A program made the position numbers and the translations under genes. Of a DNA stretch of 64,000 nucleotides, positions 35,952 through 47,560 are shown one piece after another; positions within the stretch are counted from its first letter, which is position 1; each line of letters begins with the position of its first letter. This DNA is from Maylandia zebra (Eukaryota; Chordata; Actinopteri; Cichliformes; Cichlidae): contig NC_135177.1 of NCBI RefSeq assembly GCF_041146795.1, positions 7,914,560 to 7,978,559 of the forward strand, given 5' to 3'. The notes under the pieces were generated by a model. It did not search any database and was not told the DNA's origin. It was given only the letters and a program-made list of their open reading frames with translations.

Positions 35952-36147
35952 TATACATTTGCAAAAGCAGCGTTTCTAAGTATGAATTTGTTGTGATTAC
36001 CTGTTTTAATGGGTCCTTCTCTTTCGGGAATATTTGCGTAGCGCAAGCAGCGGGAAAACGGACATGCTACGTAAAAGTTAAGAGGGGGTGTGTACCGACG
36101 TATGTCTGTGGGTGGGAGTTCCATGCCACGGCTCCACCCGTAGTTAC

Positions 36148-37053
36148 TAGGGGTGCAACGATACTCGTATCGATATTGAACCGTTCGATACAGTGCTTTC
36201 GGTTCGGTACGCATATGTATCGAACAATACAAAATTTTAAATTTATTTTATCAACTTTTCTTCTGACGATGCTGTCTGTGTTGAGAGCTCAGTGGATCTG
36301 CGTTCGACTACTCCGCCTAGGCTGCACTGTCGAGAGCAGATCCACTGAGCGCAGCGCAAGCTAGCACGACAGAAGCTAAGCTCATTGCAACATGGCAAAT
36401 TGAACCTCCCCCACCCTCATTCAGATCTGGCCTTTGGAACTATTTTGGTCTTCATGTGAAGTATGACCCTGATGGTAAGCGCGTCATGGACAAAAGTAAA
36501 ACAGTATGTTGGATGTACCACGCAATGCTCAATTACATTGGTCGGAACTACTGTGTTAGCGCAGTTTGCTCGTTAACGTGTTGACGCCGTCCAGCCCCAC
36601 ACACGGGGCGATCCACGGTAGCTCGTTAACGGAAATTTGCCGTGTTGTGGCGTTAACGTCATTTCAGATTAACGCTGACAGCACTAGTGGGAACACAACG
36701 AATATGACTGCACATTCACGCCGACATCATCCTAGTGCAAAGACAAGTGGAAGCAGACAAAAACAACAAGCACGCATGCTACAAACTTTACCCGAGTCAT
36801 TTAGACAGCTGTTAGCACATGATTCTCCTTATGGGGATCTGACCTGATATGTTTAATATGCTGCTGAGAATATAGCCCAGAAGAAGCGTATAGTATAGCT
36901 TTTATTTTGGAAAGAGCCATTTCTCTGTAATAAACTCTCTTTTCCAAAGATGAGTGATATTAATGACAAATTAAAAAAGCATGAACAAAATATTGAACCA
37001 TGACACCAAAGTATCGAACCGAACCGTGAATTTTGTGTATCGTTGCACCCCTA
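36148..37053 (+). mobile_element. hAT deletion derivative retaining a BED-finger exon
   Basis: The ends TAGGGGTGCAACGATAC and GTATCGTTGCACCCCTA are inverted, flanked by an exact 8-bp duplication GTAGTTAC (36140-36147 and 37054-37061). Inside, the plus strand encodes LWNYFGLHVKYDPDGKRVMD and TVCWMYHAM, then after an inserted stretch NTTNMTAHSRRHHP, the two halves of a BED-type zinc finger (the second cysteine of the CxxC pair is tyrosine-shifted, so it is decayed). A 14-bp-arm hairpin lies at 36288-36349. The catalytic domain is gone. Confidence 0.92.
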
Positions 37054-37628
37054 GTAGTTACTACTGGGCAGACTCTGGCTCCAAATTTGCAAGATGGCAG
37101 TCTCCACAAGTGGGATATTTTGGCTTCATTTTTGCACAATGGTAGGAGGCGGTGTTGCGTCGTCCATCTTTTCTACAGTCAATGGTCCTGATCCGCCACA
37201 ATATGAAACAGGCCATGGATCGTCTGTGGAGACACACAACAACACATTGTTCACTTAAATTATACAAGAAATTCACTATAAATGGCAACAACAGTTACCT
37301 AATTTGAAGTTTTCCACTCAAATTCAGTAAGCTGCTGGAGGAAAGTTGTGACATGAGGGTTAATGTGAACAACCTTTCACTTCACAGTGGTCCCAGTCCT
37401 TCTGCTTGTCCCAACCTTGGAGGTACATTTTGTTCCCTCTTCAGGGTTTATCCTTACAAAAAAACTTAAAGCATGCCACAATAAATAGTAACATACAGTA
37501 ACATTGAGTTGTGATGTGAAAAAATGACCTACTTAGGGATCATTTCTTCATCATCTATCACAATTAGCTAACTGTTCAAACATACCTCTGAATTAGTTCC
37601 AATGCTGCACACGCTGACTCCTGGTATT

Positions 37629-37774
37629 AAGATAAGATAAGATAAGATAAGATAAGATAACCTTTATTAGTCCCACACGTGGGAAATTTGTTTTGTCACA
37701 GCAGGAAGTGGACAGTGCAAAAGTTATAACGCAAAAATTAGAATACAATAAGAATAAATACAGTACACAGCTGT
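37629..37774 (-). mobile_element. 5'-truncated LINE 3' end with (TTATC)n tail
   Basis: This is nearly the same as the 3' end of the LINE at 51310-52917 in reverse (GACAAAACAAATTTCCCACG and the TTATC repeats). It lies inside an exon: removing it joins ...FYVLNL to EYQESACAALELIQR in frame. No target duplication is obvious. Confidence 0.88.
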
Positions 37775-38977
37775 CCAGGTTCAATACATAGAATGAACCA
37801 AAGAAGACTGACATTGCATCAGCAAAGGTGTTCTCTTTGTCCAGTTCAACAATTACACGCCCCTTTGCACTCACCATCCAGCAAGTGGCAGTCATTAAAC
37901 TTTGTCCTTAAATGTATAGGGGCAACGTTGTCATTATGCAACATAAAATAATTTCAATACTTCACTTCTTCACACTGTCTAGATAAGCAAAAAGCAAATA
38001 GCTATCTACAGTTAATTATTAATGGCCTTATGTAGTCCGTGTTAACATATCATAATTGTTCATAATTGGGAATTATTCTGCACATTAAACACACCTGACA
38101 AAGAATCAGCCCAATTAAATTACCGGAGTTCCATCAACTATATGGTTATTTTGGAGTTTATAGTTTGTGCTGCTATAAATCAGTATTGACTTCAGTATTT
38201 CTGCTGTAAGTGTAGCTGGACTACCATGTTGATCAGTAATATGTAATGTGAAATTTTGATATTGTTACTTTGCTGGATTCACTGAGACACATGTCCAACA
38301 ACCTTGGTTTATAAAGGAAATTACAGAAATGTGAGCTAAATAAACAGAGACCGGATACCTGTCTCCACAAAAAGCTCCTGTGCCAAACAGAAATTGTAAT
38401 ATGGTCTAATCAGCTCTATTTCATAAATAACTTCTTACCAAGCATAATCAGCCTTGGGGTGATTGGCAGGTTGCTTTCTGCTTCAAAGGACATTCTGGTA
38501 GATGTTTCCTGCCAGATAAAGAACCAAGACATTTTATGTAGTGGAAAACAACAAAAAACAACAACAACAACAACAACAAAAAAAACCACAGGACAGCAAG
38601 CAACAGCATTAAACCTATGAAAAAAGCTTACATCTGCTAAGACAAAGAGGGAGTCTTCGTTTTCTTTGTAATACTTCATCATGAGAAGCATGGCTGCTGT
38701 GCCAACATTGTTGTTGGTCAAAACATCCTCACTTTCTATCTGCTGGAGAAGTGTCCTTATACCAAGTTTCCATTTGAGCTTCTGGCTGGAGAAATAGTTA
38801 ACAATCCTTCTGCCTTTGGTTTTGAGAGTCTGACTTAAGTGCTCACTGATATCAATACCTGTGAATTTGTAAACAAGAATGGCCACTGCTCCTGAATTTC
38901 AGCACTGAAAGTGAGGGACAACTGTTGATAAGCTGCCACTGAGAAATATATGTGAGGCACATGAAGTCATCCACATC

Positions 38978-41900
38978 TTTTTTTTTTTCTTTTTTTTTTG
39001 CCTGTCCCGTTTGGCTCTTTTGCCATCAGAATTGTTGTCTAAAGGCAAAGAAAGATGCCCAACGGATTTACTTTACCAAATTGACCATCCCAGCCTTGCC
39101 ATAATGGTCCATTTGATTCACCTTTTATTGTTTATTTTATTTTCACTTACTGAACATGGGACAGACTTGACTGGGGGAAAGAAGGTGAGAAAGAAAGGGA
39201 AAGAGAAACAGCTGAGAAGAGGGACGGGGGAGAAGGGCAAAAACCAAAAACCAACAGAATGAGCAGAAAAAGAAAAAAAAAGAAGAAAAAAAGAAAAAAA
39301 AATGCATATATCAATCACCTGGGTCACCTGCTGAGAAAGAAAAAAGAAAACAAGCAGAAGAGAACAAGAGTAATAGAATAAACAACATCACAATGATATA
39401 TGGGAATATGACAGTAAATACTAAATATTAAACATTATTGTGCAGCACATAAGATCAACAGAACACAGTGTGCTTTGAGGTAGGAGCCAAAAAGGGTGTA
39501 GTTTGTGGGTGTGATCACCTGTGTGTACACCTGTGAGCATGGACGCGCTTGTTTTTTGTTTTTTAAAAGGTTCCTTCATGTAACGATCTGCTAGAGGGTG
39601 TGGGGGGGCTACAGCCCCGTCCTCCAGGGCATGAAGCAGGTATGGAGGAGATCAAAACTCCAGACATCCAGAGGCCCCCAGAACACAAGAGACCAAGGAA
39701 GACCAACAGAGGGGCAGCCGCGCCACTGTCCCAGAAAGAGCTGAGGAGAGTCCCAGATGAGGGCTCACTCAGCAGCCGCGGAGCAGAAACCAGGGGGAGT
39801 TGCAGTGATGCGCCTGTGAGCTCCGCCGGCAGCCAGCCGTGCCTGAGTGACCGAGCCCCAGGCCGAGAGGCCGGGGGCACCCCACCTCCGAAGTGGCCCG
39901 AGCAAGCCCCAGGCTCCAGGCCCCGATAAGCGGCCGCCAAGGAGTGAGCCGGTGTGTACCTGGACGCCCATCCCCGGACACAAAGAACCACCAACGCACC
40001 GACGTCTGAGGGAGTCCGCCACTGGCAGGGGAAGTGGTGGTAGGGGGAGATAGGCCTCCATACCTTGGAGGGCCTAAGATGTCCCCAGAGAGGTGGCGCC
40101 TGACACCCAACCTGACATATAGACACAGAAATACAGGCACACACATATACAAACATCCCTTCCCACCCTCATGCTCTCATATACACTTACTCCACACTCA
40201 ACCAACGTGGAGACAGACATAAAGAGACGCTGTACACACGATCACACTCCCCAAGCGTACTCTAAGCCCCGGGTCTAGGTACCCTTGCCCCTGGAGGGGG
40301 GGGAACTGCACCCAGACCCAGGTGGTGTTACCCTTTTCCCTGCGGTGGGGGGAGGCAGACCGCCCCGACTCCGCAGCAGCAGGGAGGCCCCACACTCCAG
40401 ACCGCAGTCGGACGGCCAACTCCTCCTCCTAGCCCCCCCGCTCCAGCAGGTCGCAGAGAATGGGGGTGAGAGAAGACTCCAAACCTCCCTCCACCCGCTC
40501 ATTGTAGTGTTGATGCATGTGTGTTCTAAGGTGCATTTAAAACCCAGGAGGGCATGGAGCTACCTGCCAGAGAGCAGCAGGTAAGCGCATGGTCCCTCCT
40601 GCTGGCCCTCAATGTCTACGTGTATTTAACATTGAGAGGTGGGCAACGACGCCAGGGGTGGGGTGTACACCCTGATGGTACTTTGGATTCCGTGTATCGT
40701 GCCCACCCCCAAGATCCTATATGTATGTGTAATGAGAGTGTGAGTAATGTGAATGTCTAAGTTGTGGGATAAAATTGAGGCAGGGGCAGCCAGAAGGGGA
40801 CGGGGGGGAGGTAGCCTCCTCTGCACCCTGGTGACATACCCCTACTCCAAGGTCCTGCATGTGTGGGTGGTTGTGATGGAGCGGGAAGAGGGAGGCAGCT
40901 GGAGATGGGGAGGGAAGGAAGGGAGGGGCAAGTGACCCCTCCCTGGGGCCAGCTCCCCCGCTGACCCCAGTAGGCACCCCCATACTCCGCGACCCACCAG
41001 GGAAAGGGGGCCCAGGCCCATCCAGACCGGGGCCCAGCGCAGCAGCGCCTCCCGGCCCCACAGAGCCCAGGACAGTCCACCCAACCCCACCACAGAGAAA
41101 ACTGCACCACCCCACCCTTCTTCCAGACTACATAAGACAATAAACACCCAGGCTGAGATCTTCCTCCACCTCTCCTGTATCTCCCCCTCCTGTAGAGAGA
41201 GCCCCTGAGGAGAGGAAAGCTCCTGCAAGATGTGACAATCTTCCCCACCAGTTGAAGAGCCCCCCAGGTGGCTCGACGCACCGGCGGCACCCTGCTCCAG
41301 GGCTGGGCCCCCATGCACCCACCCGCCCACAACCCCGGCAACACACCAACCAGGACCCAAGCCCCCGAGGCCCGGCCCGGGCCCCAGCCCAGAGACGGAG
41401 CGCCCCCAGAACCTCACGCCCATCCCGGACCCACCCAGGGGCAGACAGGCTACCAGGTCAGTAACCCACGTCCGTCAGCACAGACCCTCCCCTAGTCCCG
41501 CTGCACGCAGCCGCGAGGAAACAGTCAACTGAGAGCCAACAGAGCCCCTAACCGGACATGACCGCTACCCCGGGTTGAGCCCCCCAAGGAAGATGCCTCC
41601 GGGGAACCCCCCCGACGCCCTAAGCCTGTCCCTACCCCCACACCAATCACAACAGTGAAGGCGGGACCAAACTATGACCCCCCCACCCCCACTAGGTGAT
41701 GGAGCTGATCAAAGGAGCCCAGAGCAATTGATCTGATGTGGTGGCAGAGGCTGTATCAAGACTAATGTAATCTAATAGATAATTTCTATATTGGTTAGAA
41801 TTAAGATTATTTTTATTTTTCCAGTTCATGAGGACTGTTTTCTTGGCTATGCATAGGGCAGTGAAAACCATATGGGCGATATTCTTTTCTGAAGTGACAT

Positions 41901-44782
41901 TATCTAAGCTGCCCAACAAACACACTAAGGGGGAAGTTGGAATGTTACATTTCAGACACTTCGATAAGTCTTCACATATCTCGCGCCAAAACTTCTGAAC
42001 TGGTGGACAGAACCAAAGAGCGTGGATATAATTGTCCGGTGAATTGGTTTGGCAGTGTGAGCAGTTGTTGGTAGACGTAAAGCCCATCTTGAACATCCGA
42101 TGACCTGTATAGTGCACTCTATGTAATATTTTGTATTGAATTAATTGAAGACTGGGATTTCTAATTAGATGAAAGGTTTTTAAGCAAATCTGAGACCAGA
42201 AGTTTAGGTCTAAGTTAACTGATAAATCCGCTTCCCATTTTGCAATAGGAAGTGATATTGATTCATCTGTTTTAGAAAGCATTCTGTATATTTTGGATAG
42301 TAATTTGGGGGTTTTAAGAGTAAGAAATTGAACCACACTTGGTGGTGTTTGTAGTTCAACTTGACCCGGTTTAAATTTCTTTTTTACTATGGATTTAATT
42401 TGTTGATATTCTAAAAATCTTTTCTTGTTTATCCCATATTGTGTAACTAGTCTGTCAAATGAAATAAATTCTGTTCCTTCTAGTATATGTTCTAAATATT
42501 TGATTCCTTTACCACTCCAATCTGAAAAGTTTATCATATTATTGTTTTGTAATATGTCAGGGTTGTTCCAGATAGGTATACGTTTGCATGGGATTAATGA
42601 AGACGCTGTCAATTTTAGAAACTCCCACCATGCTGTCAGAGAAGCGCTGATGTTGATGCTTTTAAAGCATTCATGTCGTTGGATGTTTGAGCTGATAAAT
42701 GGTAGGTCTGAGATCTCTAGATTATTGCAAAGTGCTTGTTCTACATCTAGCCAAGGTTCATCTAAGAGGGTATGTTTTAGCCATCCTGAGATAAACTGAA
42801 GCCTGTTGGCTAAGAAGTAGTGCTGAAAGTTAGGCAGTTCTAGTCCTCCTTTATCCTTGGTCTTTTGTAGTGTTTTTAAGCTTATACGTGGGGGTTTATT
42901 TTTCCAAAGGAATTTGGACATACATGAATCTAGAGATCTGAACCAATCTTGTGGCGGTTTAGTTGGGATCATTGAGAATAAATAATTTATTTTTGGTAAG
43001 ACCATCATTTTTATAGCGGCAACCCTTCCCATGAGTGATATGGGTAGACATTTCCATCTAGCCAGATCATCTTCTACCTTCTTTAAAAGTGGGATATGGT
43101 TTAATTTAGTTAGATCTGCAAGCTTGGGAGGAAACATTAATACCTAAATATTTTATATTTCCCGATTGCAGTGGTGTAGAAGAGGAATTATGGAGGGAGC
43201 AATTAATCGGTAGAACTGTAGATTTTGACCAGTTAATTGAGTAATCTGATATTCTTGCAAAAGAGTTTATCAATTCAATCACCCCAGAGATATTGGTTTG
43301 TGAATTTTGGAGAAAGAGTAACACATCATCCGCATAAAGGCTGATTTTATGTTCCACGTTCTTGCATTTTATGCCCTTAATTACTGAATTCTGTCTAATT
43401 GCTGCTGCTAGTGGTTCAATAAAAATTGCAAACAGTGAAGGGGAGAGTGGGCATCCCTGCCTGGTGCCCCTCAAGAGACAGAAGCTGGAGGATGTCTGGT
43501 CATTTGTTCTAACACAAGCTGTTGGGGAGTTATATAATATTTTTAACCAGTTTATGAAAGAGGATCCAAAACCAAATTTGTGTAAAGTTGCAAATAGAAA
43601 TTTCCAGTTAACTCTGTCGAATGCTTTTTCTGCGTCTAAAGAGAATATTGTAGTTTCTAGGTTTTCACTGTATGAGTAGCCTAGTCTATCAAATTAAGTA
43701 ATCTACGTGTATTTGTTGATGAGTGCCTACCTTTTATGAAACCAGTTTGGTCAGGATGAATTAAGAGGGGGGTTATTTTCTCCAGTCTCTTTGAGAGAGC
43801 TTTGCAGATTATTTTAAGGTCTACGTTTATAAGGGATATTGGACGATAGCTTGAGGGATATACAGGGTCTTTGCCTGGTTTTAGCAGGAGATTAATGTTT
43901 GCAGAATTCATATTTGATGGAAGTCTGCCCTTTTCTTTAATTTCCAACAACGTTCTGTAGAAAACTGGTGCTAGAATCGACCAGAATTCTTTGTAGAATT
44001 CTGCAGGAAAGCCGTCTGGACCTGGAGCCTTATTATTGGGCATACTTATCAGAGCTTCCTGGAGTTCACCTGGTGTCAATGGTGAATCCAGTGCCATTGC
44101 TTGAGTGTCTAATAATTTTGGAAGAGTTATGTTGTCCAAAAACTGATCAATTTCTTTTTTAGATGGGTTTATTTGTGGTGAATACAACGTTTTATAGAAA
44201 TCCCTGAAAATGTTGTTTATTTGTATCGGGTCATATATTGTGTTCCCAGATGAATCTGAACAGCACATATAGTTGTTTTTTCTTTATTTATTTTTAGCTG
44301 GTTTGCTAGAAATTGACCGGATTTATTACCATGTTCATAATTTTGTAGGCGTAGTCTTTGTACTAAGAATTTTGTTTTTTTATCAATTATCTCATTTAAT
44401 TCTAGTTTGGTTTTGCGTATTTTGTTCAATGTTTCCTGATCTCGGTGGGACACGTAGGCTTCTTCTAGTGATTTGATGTTTTTTTCTAATTCCTGAATAT
44501 TTTTGTTTTCTTTTTTCTTTTTATGTGATGAGAAAGAAATTATTTTACCTCTCATCACAGCTTTCCCTGCTTCCCATAGAACAGAAGCTGATGTTTCGGG
44601 AGTGTCATTATAGTCCAAATATGAAGTCCACTCTTTTTTAAAATATTTAATAAAGTCTTCATCTTTAAGTAGTGATATATTAAATATCCAGTTTTTTCTT
44701 GGTGTAGTATTATTCTTGTGCATTAGTGTTAAAGATACAGGACCATGATCGCTGACAACTATAGGATGAATCTCAGTGTCTG
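38978..44782 (-). mobile_element. 5'-truncated L1 LINE, 5.8 kb, 13-bp target duplication
   Basis: AGTCATCCACATC occurs at 38965-38977 and 44783-44795, and a poly(A) tail (T-run on the plus strand) starts at 38978. Order on the minus strand: the endonuclease C-terminus (VVSDHGPVSLTL), reverse transcriptase, stop at 41692, then a long 3' UTR that is strongly G-rich on the sense strand (about 41690-39560), then the tail. The 5' half of ORF2's endonuclease and all of ORF1 are missing, as is usual for target-primed insertion. Confidence 0.95.
41692..44782 (-). pseudogene. L1 ORF2 (endonuclease end, reverse transcriptase), frameshifted
   Basis: The frame enters at SDHGPVSLTL (endonuclease SDH box), continues with NNKAPGPDGFPAEFYKEFW, SYRPISLINVDLKIICKALS, FIKGRHSSTNTRRLL, RGTRQGCPLSPSLF and the catalytic YADDVLLFL, then the C-terminal region with IWNNPDI and WFCPPVQKFWR to the stop at 41692. 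Frame changes occur near 44270, at about 43680 (after LLNLID) and near 43130. The reverse transcriptase core residues are intact but the protein is not continuous. It is an L1/Tx1-type fish LINE. Confidence 0.93.
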
Positions 44783-46639
44783 AGTCATCCACATCAGGTC
44801 TCTCCACAGCTCCAGGTCCTTGTGAATTAAAAATTGTTAACAGGATGTCTTTCGTTTCCTCTAAAGAAGCCAGCGTTTCCCCCTCAGGAAGTTCAAGTGG
44901 CTGCCAATTTATACAACCATAGCTATCAACAAAGCATCTAACTTTTTTTAGGTGACGTTGCATTACTGTTGGGACTGCAGTCGTCCTCATTCCTGGTTCT
45001 CTTTATTTGACAAAGTCTATGTGTTGTATTATCTCGATTAACATGTTCAACTCTAGATTTGATGCTTCTTAGTAGTGAATAATGTCCACAACCCAGTCTT
45101 TCTCCCTTTTCAGTAAAACCTGCAAATGTTTCAGGGTATCTGTTTACAATGATCTGAGCAACCTCTTCACAAGATGCATGTTTAGGGTTTCTGGAGTGAA
45201 CTTGCATGGCCTCCACAACAATTCTAACCATACTTCTCCTGTCCTCTGGATGAGCTCTGTCTCCTCTTGCGACAGTCGGAGTGGAAATCTTTCCCAAGGA
45301 ATCTGTAAATGTGAGACCCAAGAGCTGGAGTAATGGTTGTACATAGTGGTGGACGTGGAGGAGGAGGGGTAAGGTGGATGCCTTGATGTTTCAGCTGATG
45401 CAGCAGGGCAAATCTCCAGAGTAATTGTGTCATTCAGGTTCTCTGGTCTGTTGCCATCTAAAAAAAAAGAGAGAGAGATCATTGGAAAAGTTACTTTATA
45501 TGGCTATTTCAACAAATATGTCCTCACTAAAAGATGAATCCTGCAATTAGGATAGAGTAGTAACAGAAAGGCAGTTTTTATGAACCTTGTCTAAAGATCA
45601 AAATGATCAATTCCAGGACTGCAAAAGAACTACAAACTCAAGGTCTTGCAATGAAATGTTGAAAAATACAATGAAACATAAACTATATTTTACAGTTTGT
45701 CACACCTTTACACCCGTAGTCCTACCACTACCAATGAAAGGTTAATGGCATTAGATTCAGAGTCTACTTTTGTTTAGGTTTTCCATGTTATTTAACTACC
45801 AGAAAATGTGAGCCCCAAAAAGCTCTTCAATATTACACTTTCAAAGAACATGTGTAGAATGGTATGGTGAGGAAAAAAGGGCTCATCAGTGACATATGAG
45901 TCTATGAGTGACCTTCAAATCATAGACTCAAGTCTATGAGTCTGTGGGTTGTAGAGAACCTACACAAACCTCCTTTAAATGCAAGTAGAAGTTTACGTAT
46001 TTGAATTGGTGTGAGAAAGGGTTTGAGATCTTCTGCCTCTACAAACAAAAGGTCACTTTTTTTCGTACACCAATGACGTCCATCAGATGTTCTTCAATGC
46101 AGAATATTTTCTCTCTGTCTAGTGCTGGCAGGACGCTTGTGAGTTCTTCTTCAATTTCCATCCCTGAAAAAGAATTAGTAGGAAACTGAATGGTGTAGGG
46201 AGACAACAAAAAGGCCTACCATGTTATAAAGTGGTAGTGGGTAATAATACATGTTCTTGTGCATTTATACACACACATACACACACACTTCTTTCTGTAG
46301 GGCAACGCAAGCAGTGAAGTCCAAGGTCAATGAGGAGTACTGAGTGATGCAACTCGAGCACAAAGTATAATTCAGAATCATTAACAAGTATCACAGCTAT
46401 CTTCCCAAAAACCAAGCCATCATCAGTGTCATCTACAATGGAAACATAGCCTTTGACATACTTGGTACCTTTGTAGACAACTGCTGACATCCAAAGTGGT
46501 CAAAGTTTAGTGGCATGGGATTTCTCTCGTGGAAATATGCACATTATCTTTTCCTTTCTATTGATAGGTGGCACAGTGCACTTGTGGCAAGTAAGCAAGC
46601 TAGAAGACTGGCAAAGTTATGGAAGCAACACATTAACAA

Positions 46640-46785
46640 GAGAATTCTGAGTAAAACCAAAGTTACTTTCCCTAGTAACTAGTTACTTTGAAAGTAACAA
46701 GTAACTTGAAGTAACTGAGTTACTTTTGATAGAAGTAACTAGTAATGTAACTAAGTTACTAATTTAAAGTAACTTACCCAACACT
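46640..46785. repeat. AGTAACT-rich terminal repeat of a DNA transposon
   Basis: The stretch is built of GTTACTT/AAGTAACT units; reversed it starts CCAGTGTTGGGTAAGTTACT, a widespread fish transposon end. Class uncertain. It ends a few bases before the dynein exon acceptor. Confidence 0.65.
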
Positions 46786-46801
46786 GGTCTCGGCCCCTCA
46801 G

Positions 46802-47080
46802 GTCCTCTTCACCCCCCTCCCTGTGGTCCACGTCTTTGCCGTCAGCTCAGCCAACATGGCCGACAGTAAGCGTCCCCCTGGTGGCGGGGGGGCGGTCAGC
46901 CTGTACTCGTGTCCCGTCTACAAGAAGCCTCGACGCACCGAACTGAACTTCATCTTCTCCCTGCAGCTGAGGAGCCTGCAGCCGCCCGAGCGCTGGACGC
47001 TGCGAGGCGCCGCGCTGCTCTGCGCCGCGCTGCTCTGCGCCGCGCTGCTCTGCGCCGCGCTGCTCTGCAACTGCAAGTGA
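46802..47080 (+). CDS. Axonemal dynein heavy chain, terminal coding exon
   Basis: It follows an acceptor (CGGCCCCTCAG) and opens VLFTPLPVVHVFAVSSANMA, then SLYSCPVYKKPRRTELNFIF and PPERWTLRGAALLC, ending NCK-TGA. PVVHVxA, (Y/L)xCPVYKKPRRT and W.LRG.ALLC are the signature of the C-terminal dynein domain; the wording is closest to the DNAH5/DNAH8 group (from memory). Outer-arm heavy chains drive ciliary beating. The segment AALLC is present four times because of a 15-bp tandem repeat. No other dynein exon was found upstream in the window; that region is a minus-strand pseudogene and transposons. So this is either the far end of a gene with a very long last intron or an orphan exon. Confidence 0.75.
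   Translation, partial: VLFTPLPVVHVFAVSSANMADSKRPPGGGGAVSLYSCPVYKKPRRTELNFIFSLQLRSLQPPERWTLRGAALLCAALLCAALLCAALLCNCK
47009..47068 (+). repeat. 15-bp coding minisatellite, four exact copies
   Basis: The unit GCCGCGCTGCTCTGC repeats four times in frame and adds AALLC blocks to the dynein C-terminus. Confidence 0.97.
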
Positions 47081-47294
47081 TCCAAACGTTGTTGTTCCAC
47101 AGACACGGACAGACACTCACCGTGGGGCTCTGCTGTGTCTCACTCAGACCTCCCCACAGGTTTCAGTTTGAGCTTTTTTATTCTGATGTTCTGATAGTTT
47201 CCATTTTTCTTCAGCACCAAATGTGTTTGTAGGTTTTTAGCCTGTTAAATTTATGAAAATCAAAATGTTTCCACCTCTTCTCTCTGCAAGTCTC

Positions 47295-47347
<53 letters not shown>

Positions 47348-47560
47348 GTAACAATAGTAATAATAATAATAATAATAGTAATAATAATAATAGTAACATT
47401 AATGATCGTGTATGTGACCTCACACAGTAAAGCTGATGTGAGGATCATCACAGTTTTGGTGGTTGTATGTACTTAATGCATAAAATAATAATTTGTTTTA
47501 ATTAAAAAACTTTCCATCTGTCATTTCCTGAGTGTTTCAAAATAAAAGTCCTGTCTTTCA
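47081..47560 (+). other. 3' UTR of the dynein exon
   Basis: AATAAA at 47541-47546 is a plausible poly(A) signal. A (TAA)n microsatellite lies within. Confidence 0.55.
47295..47395. repeat. (AAT)n microsatellite with GTA interruptions
   Basis: About 100 bp of TAA/ATA triplets with a few AGTAAC interruptions. Confidence 0.97.

Larger units (their letters stand above)
37377..46483 (-). pseudogene. Decayed SAM-domain gene of a fish multicopy family, split by an L1 and a LINE end
   Basis: Exons on the minus strand: ~46483-46290 (VKGYVSIVDDTDDGLVFGKI), 46163-45970 (SAM-like, FVEAEDLKPFLTPIQIRKLL), 45458-44783 continued at 38977-38632, 38508-38439, 37906-37586 and 37452-37377 (INPEEGTKC to TGA). 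Splice borders and phases fit. The third exon shows SWVSHLQIPWERFPLRLSQ, SMVRIVVEAM, IIVNRYPETFAGF, DSYGCINW, EQWPFLF and FTGIDISEHL. I recall this order from fish proteins named SAM-domain-containing 3-like. Frame breaks occur in the SAM exon at an A7 run, near 45260, at an A7 run near 44950, and in the stretch 38890-38950. The L1 (38978-44782) and LINE end (37629-37774) lie within coding exons. Function is unknown; this copy is dead unless the A-run breaks are assembly errors and the insertions are polymorphic. Confidence 0.75.

Noticed and set aside
37629..37660. CRISPR-like or satellite array (GATAA repeats)
   Set aside because: It is the short repeat tail of a LINE; there are no spacers, and the sequence is eukaryotic.
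39563..41495. Several long GC-rich ORFs on both strands
   Set aside because: They lie in the G-rich L1 3' UTR; composition keeps stops rare, and no protein family is seen.
44217..44990. A single protein covering 44990-44217
   Set aside because: It fuses the SAM-domain gene exon (to 44783) with inserted L1 ORF2; the 13-bp target duplication marks the border.
47211..47451. ORFs with long Leu or Ile runs
   Set aside because: Translations of the (AAT)n microsatellite.
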